Origin: CAZTDD01 sp964612675
Lineage (GTDB): Bacteria > Hinthialibacterota > Hinthialibacteria > Hinthialibacterales > JAKPRU01
Length of the DNA stretch: 64,000 bases
Reading direction: 5' to 3'
Assembly: GCA_964612675.1 (NCBI GenBank)
Contig: CAZTDD010000007.1
Coordinates: 40,053-104,052 of the forward strand
Shown: one piece after another, positions 61,480 to 64,000 of the stretch
How positions within the stretch are numbered: position 1 is the stretch's first letter
How the letters are laid out: every line of letters begins with the position of its first letter
Position numbers and translations under genes: made by a program
Notes under the pieces: generated by a model
Told to the model about the DNA's origin: nothing
What the model saw: only the letters and a program-made list of their open reading frames with translations
Databases searched by the model: none

Positions 61480-62799
61480 CTACTTTGAGAAGCGATTCAA
61501 TATCGCCTTGCCGAACTGACGTGCTGCTCCGCGAATTCCCACTGATGGAGGTGGAGCGGGGAACAACATTGGCACCTCACGCCCTCCGTCACCGGAGCGG
61601 GTCGGCTTTTCGGCCCATTCGATGAGCGGTTGGGCCGTAGTTGAGTACGTGTAGTGTCCCTCGAAATACCGCCGCGCTTTCTTTGTTATTTCCTGTAACT
61701 CTTCAGGGTGATCCGCTGCCCAGAGGATCTGTTCGGCAAGTTGTTCGGGTTTACCGATAGGGGCTGTCAGTCCGCAGGCGTTGTCATTCAACACGTGACT
61801 GATTTCAGAACCGAGGGTGCTCAGCACCGGAATACCGCGCGCCATCATCTCGGTTATTCGGTTTCGAGCGCCGATCAGCGTCTCATAGCAGAACCGATCG
61901 ACATTGATGCCGAGATCGACGGTTTCCTGGATGCGGGGAAGTTCCTCGGTCGGTATCCATCCTCGAATATCGAAGCGATCCCGCTGAGGCGATGATTCAA
62001 CCCGTTTCAGGAATTCCGGGTAGGTCTTCTCGTCGTGTCCGTCGATTGCGCCGCCGGTCGAGAGGAACCGGATTCGTTGGTCGCGCTGCATGGCGGTTTG
62101 GAGCGCAGTCGCCATCGTTTCCACATCGCACCACGTATTAAACCCACCCGACCAGAACACCACAAATGGGTCGTCGGCAGCCCGCTGCGGTTTACCTCGC
62201 ACCGGGACCGTCGACCAGCCAATGGGGATGGTGTGGATCAGATCTTCTTCAAATGTATATCGATTGAGTCGCCCCAAAACGCCGAGTTCGCCGATCAGGG
62301 CGTGCCTGTGCGGTTCGCTGGTAACCGAGAATCGGTCGCCTCGTTCGAGAGCGGGACGGTAGCGGTCAAAGTAGTGGAATCGATATCCGTCTTCATCTTC
62401 GCGGAACGCTTTGGCCTGCGCTTCCCCCATATTGTATCCGTGCAAATCGACCCAGAACGGTCGGTCGCCCGCCGCTGTCGCCGCCCGTGCCGCCGGGTAT
62501 GCGCACGCACCGACGAGCGCGTCCGGATTTGTCTGTTCGACGAAATCCCGTAGAAACTCGTCCTTTGCGAAATGGGTGACCTCATCCACACTTACATAGG
62601 TCAGTCCCGGTTGTTCCAGACGATGAATCTCGCGGTCGGGATTGTCGTGCGACGTCACGCGCATACAGAGTAATGTAACTTGATGGTTTGCGTGGCGAAG
62701 CGCGTCGGTCAGATGCCAGGCGCGGTTGCCGCCCGCGTGAAACAGACGCGCTCCCTCCAGCGGTATAGGGCCGATTCCGAAAACAAGAAAATGCGGCAT
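61480..62799 (-). CDS. Glycosyltransferase (GT-B, family 4-like)
   Basis: 439 residues, ATG 62799 after GAGG. N-terminal 'FHAGGNRAWHLTDALRHANHQVTLLCMRV' and 'DALVGACAYPAARAATAAGDRPFWVDLHGYNMGEAQ' are GT-B-like; the C-terminal half has 'FVVFWSGGFNTWCDVETMATALQTAM', 'RFLSTGGAIDGHDEKTYPEFLKRVE', 'IRGWIPTEELPRI', 'GINVDRFCYETLIGARNRITEMMARGIPVLSTLGSEISHVL', as in donor-binding regions of family 4 enzymes. The tail after ~400 is Pro-rich. Acceptor unknown; no other polysaccharide gene is within 8 kb on this side. Confidence 0.82.
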   Translation of the reverse strand: MPHFLVFGIGPIPLEGARLFHAGGNRAWHLTDALRHANHQVTLLCMRVTSHDNPDREIHRLEQPGLTYVSVDEVTHFAKDEFLRDFVEQTNPDALVGACAYPAARAATAAGDRPFWVDLHGYNMGEAQAKAFREDEDGYRFHYFDRYRPALERGDRFSVTSEPHRHALIGELGVLGRLNRYTFEEDLIHTIPIGWSTVPVRGKPQRAADDPFVVFWSGGFNTWCDVETMATALQTAMQRDQRIRFLSTGGAIDGHDEKTYPEFLKRVESSPQRDRFDIRGWIPTEELPRIQETVDLGINVDRFCYETLIGARNRITEMMARGIPVLSTLGSEISHVLNDNACGLTAPIGKPEQLAEQILWAADHPEELQEITKKARRYFEGHYTYSTTAQPLIEWAEKPTRSGDGGREVPMLFPAPPPSVGIRGAARQFGKAILNRFSK

Positions 62800-62812
62800 A
62801 GGAAACCTCAGT

Positions 62813-62888
62813 CCCAGCGATAAATCGCTGGGCTATTGTCGGCCGTCCTTCGGACGATCCGGTTTTAGCCCAGGCTTTCAAGCCTGGG
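62813..62888. repeat. Double-hairpin palindromic repeat overlapping the recO 3' end
   Basis: CCCAGCGA-TAAA-TCGCTGGG (62813-62832) and CCCAGGCTT-TC-AAGCCTGGG (62869-62888), separated by GGCTATTGTCGGCCGTCCTT-type sequence. The second hairpin encodes the final residues of RecO. The motif AGCCCAGGCTTTCAAGCCTG is a dispersed palindromic repeat type seen in PVC-like genomes. Confidence 0.65.
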
Positions 62889-63611
62889 GAGCAGTTGCAG
62901 CGCGCGCGATCGTTTTCCGACATGGTACCCAATGTGTTCATCCAGGAGCATCAGTGCGTTCTTGGTATCGCTCTCACTGTACCTCAAGCTCGACAGTTTC
63001 TCCCCGGCGCTCAGGCGGTTCATCAAACGGATCGCGTCAGGCGATAGAACCATTCGTTCCGTTCGACGGCAAGAGGGGCAGACAAGACCGCCGCGCTCGG
63101 GGTTGTAGAACCACTCTGTCTGCTCTATCGCACCGCAGGCCGCGCAGGCAGATAGATACGGTTCAAAACCGGTCGATTGAAGTATCCGCAGGATGAACGC
63201 CATGAGCTGTGCCTGCGTGGCTTCTTGTTCGTCCCAAAATGCGAGAAGTTTTGTCAACAAGGTCCAGAGTGTCGGGTTGGGCTCCTCGTCCGCCGTGCAG
63301 GCGTCGATCAGTTCCGCCGCGCACGCGGTAAGTGACAGTTTGGTCAAATCGTTCTGGATGCCGGGATGATGCCGGACCAGGGAGACCTGGGTTACCGTCA
63401 GCACCTCCTGTCCCTCTTGCTTGGAATAGAGGACCACATGGATTCGATTGTAGGGCTGGAGTGTGGCGGCCATGCGGCTGGTGGTTTTTGCTACGCCTCG
63501 TGCGTTGGCTCTGATTTTGCCGAGCGACTCGGTGAAGAGCAGATAGATGGCGTCCGCCTCTTTTGTGCGCCATCGCCGCAGAGCGACCGCCTCGGTCTGA
63601 TGATATGGCAT
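62865..63611 (-). CDS. recO: DNA repair protein RecO
   Basis: 248 residues from ATG 63611 (MPYHQTEA); a TTG nine bases upstream is also in frame but less likely. N-terminal OB fold: 'AVALRRWRTKEADAIYLLFTESLGKIRANARGVAKTTSRM'. A zinc-finger region 'SACAACGAIEQTEW...GGLVCPSCRR' with two CxxC pairs fits RecO. RecO loads RecA onto SSB-coated DNA with RecR. The C-terminus 'LQLLPRLESLG' is encoded by a palindromic repeat, suggesting 3'-end replacement. Confidence 0.93.
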   Translation of the reverse strand: MPYHQTEAVALRRWRTKEADAIYLLFTESLGKIRANARGVAKTTSRMAATLQPYNRIHVVLYSKQEGQEVLTVTQVSLVRHHPGIQNDLTKLSLTACAAELIDACTADEEPNPTLWTLLTKLLAFWDEQEATQAQLMAFILRILQSTGFEPYLSACAACGAIEQTEWFYNPERGGLVCPSCRRTERMVLSPDAIRLMNRLSAGEKLSSLRYSESDTKNALMLLDEHIGYHVGKRSRALQLLPRLESLG

Positions 63612-63689
63612 CGTTGTCAAGCCCTTGAAAGCGACGGAGTGCTTTCGTTATGGTGTTTTTAGCATTGTACCTGTGAACCGAGAGGAATC

Positions 63690-63860
63690 ATGACTGGTGA
63701 AGACTGGAAAACGAAGTGGAAGCGATTCAAGTCGAAGGTCCACTCCGTCCTGCGTAGCGACTCATTTCTCTGCGATTCCTGCAAGTGGAATTATGGGAAC
63801 ATCTGCACTCGCCCCGAGCGTCCCAACGCCACGAGCTGCCCGGAGTTTACGAAGAAGTAG
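63690..63860 (+). CDS. Small four-cysteine protein (putative zinc-binding)
   Basis: 56 residues, ATG 63690 following AGAGGA by 3 bases. A basic N-terminal helix (DWKTKWKRFKSKVHSVLR) precedes 'FLCDSCKWNYGNICTRPERPNATSCPEF', spacing C-x2-C-x7-C-x10-C. The RPERPNATSCPEF ending recurs in small proteins of unknown function in many phyla. Divergent from recO. Cytoplasmic, since no signal is seen. Confidence 0.7.
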   Translation: MTGEDWKTKWKRFKSKVHSVLRSDSFLCDSCKWNYGNICTRPERPNATSCPEFTKK

Positions 63861-63881
63861 CGGTAGATAATTCCCGGGTGC

Positions 63882-63905
63882 CACCCCCTTCTCCGCAAGG
63901 GGGTG
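63882..63905. repeat. 9-bp hairpin after the small zinc-protein gene
   Basis: CACCCCCTT (63882-63890), 6-base loop CTCCGC, AAGGGGGTG (63897-63905). No T-run. It lies 21 bases after the stop and may end that transcript or the convergent one. Confidence 0.5.
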
Positions 63906-63920
63906 CTGCGACTAGCCCGG

Positions 63921-64000
63921 TCAATCATACGGGCTACGGAGTCCCGGATCGGTCCAGGTGATTTTGTAGCGGCTCGGATAGCCTGTGACCTGCGGCGCTC
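63921..64000 (-). CDS. C-terminal end of an unidentified protein
   Basis: A minus-strand frame enters from the right edge and ends at TGA 63923-63921. The 25 visible residues end 'PSRYKITWTDPGLRSPYD', with natural-looking composition. Too short to identify. Confidence 0.35.
   Translation of the reverse strand, partial: APQVTGYPSRYKITWTDPGLRSPYD

Noticed and set aside
1..64000. Prophage, integron or conjugative island
   Set aside because: No integrase, tail, terminase, relaxase or attC-type genes or sites seen; only short non-coding repeats and one toxin-antitoxin pair.

Overview
This 64 kb window is gene-dense chromosomal DNA of moderate G+C from a diderm (Gram-negative) bacterium. Three genes carry GspG-type pseudopilin N-termini. 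There is a beta-barrel outer-membrane protein, and there are several Tat-exported or signal-peptide proteins of saccharide metabolism, two giant secreted PQQ-type beta-propellers, DUF1028, DUF4832, DUF819, a ceramidase-like hydrolase and several GT-C membrane glycosyltransferases. This mix suggests an uncultured lineage such as Hydrogenedentota or Sumerlaeota, or a relative at the edge of the PVC group. That placement is inference from gene content only. I saw no rRNA, tRNA, CRISPR array, prophage or intact insertion sequence.

Layout. 1-6.9 kb: a Tat-exported fucose-isomerase-like protein (cut by the left edge), a NagB-like protein with an altered active site, purQ followed by a GT39-like membrane glycosyltransferase, a pseudopilin and an aminotransferase. 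6.9-16.7 kb: a GT-C membrane protein, a CBM9-like secreted protein, a second exported isomerase-like protein, a pseudopilin, a large secreted TIM-barrel glycosidase-like protein and a DUF819 membrane protein. 16.9-33.3 kb: a sodium:solute symporter, DUF1028, two ~1,080-residue secreted propeller paralogues, a DUF4832 glycosidase-like protein, a ceramidase-like hydrolase and an ECF sigma factor with its translationally coupled anti-sigma-like partner. 33.3-41.9 kb: a pseudopilin, a homocysteine methyltransferase-family protein, a tandem CheY protein facing a STAS protein, a small cysteine protein, an exported aldo/keto reductase and sugar isomerase, a degenerate MNT-HEPN pair, and a porin-like protein with a strong terminator. 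42.0-47.4 kb: a compact operon iorA-iorB-paaK-ACT-paaK for aryl-pyruvate/arylacetate to aryl-acetyl-CoA conversion, which implies anaerobic or microaerobic metabolism. 47.5-58.9 kb: a GT-C transferase, a RelE-type toxin-antitoxin pair, an orphan sugar-binding protein, a flippase with a GT4 glycosyltransferase, a 1,075-residue surface-anchored multidomain protein and a SUMF1-domain lipoprotein-like protein. 59.2-64.0 kb: a DUF1828/DUF1829 two-gene module, truA, a glycosyltransferase, recO, and a small CxxC protein.

The dominant theme is extracytoplasmic carbohydrate capture and processing together with surface glycan synthesis. Intergenic space is heavily colonised by non-coding repeats: a MITE-like family with TCGCAAAAAGTC terminal inverted repeats (three loci), paired CCCTCACCC...GAGGG hairpins, and a GGGAGGGCGAG...CTCCCG...GAGCCG family.

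The most unusual observations are: (i) an MNT-HEPN (MntA-HepT-like) pair in which both the transferase motif and the AMP-accepting Rx4HxY motif have been lost together; (ii) exported propellers whose N-terminal domain looks like a SAM methyltransferase placed where no SAM is expected; (iii) a NagB homologue lacking the catalytic Asp; and (iv) two TGGTATAACCA palindromes at the ends of a repeat-filled divergent promoter region.
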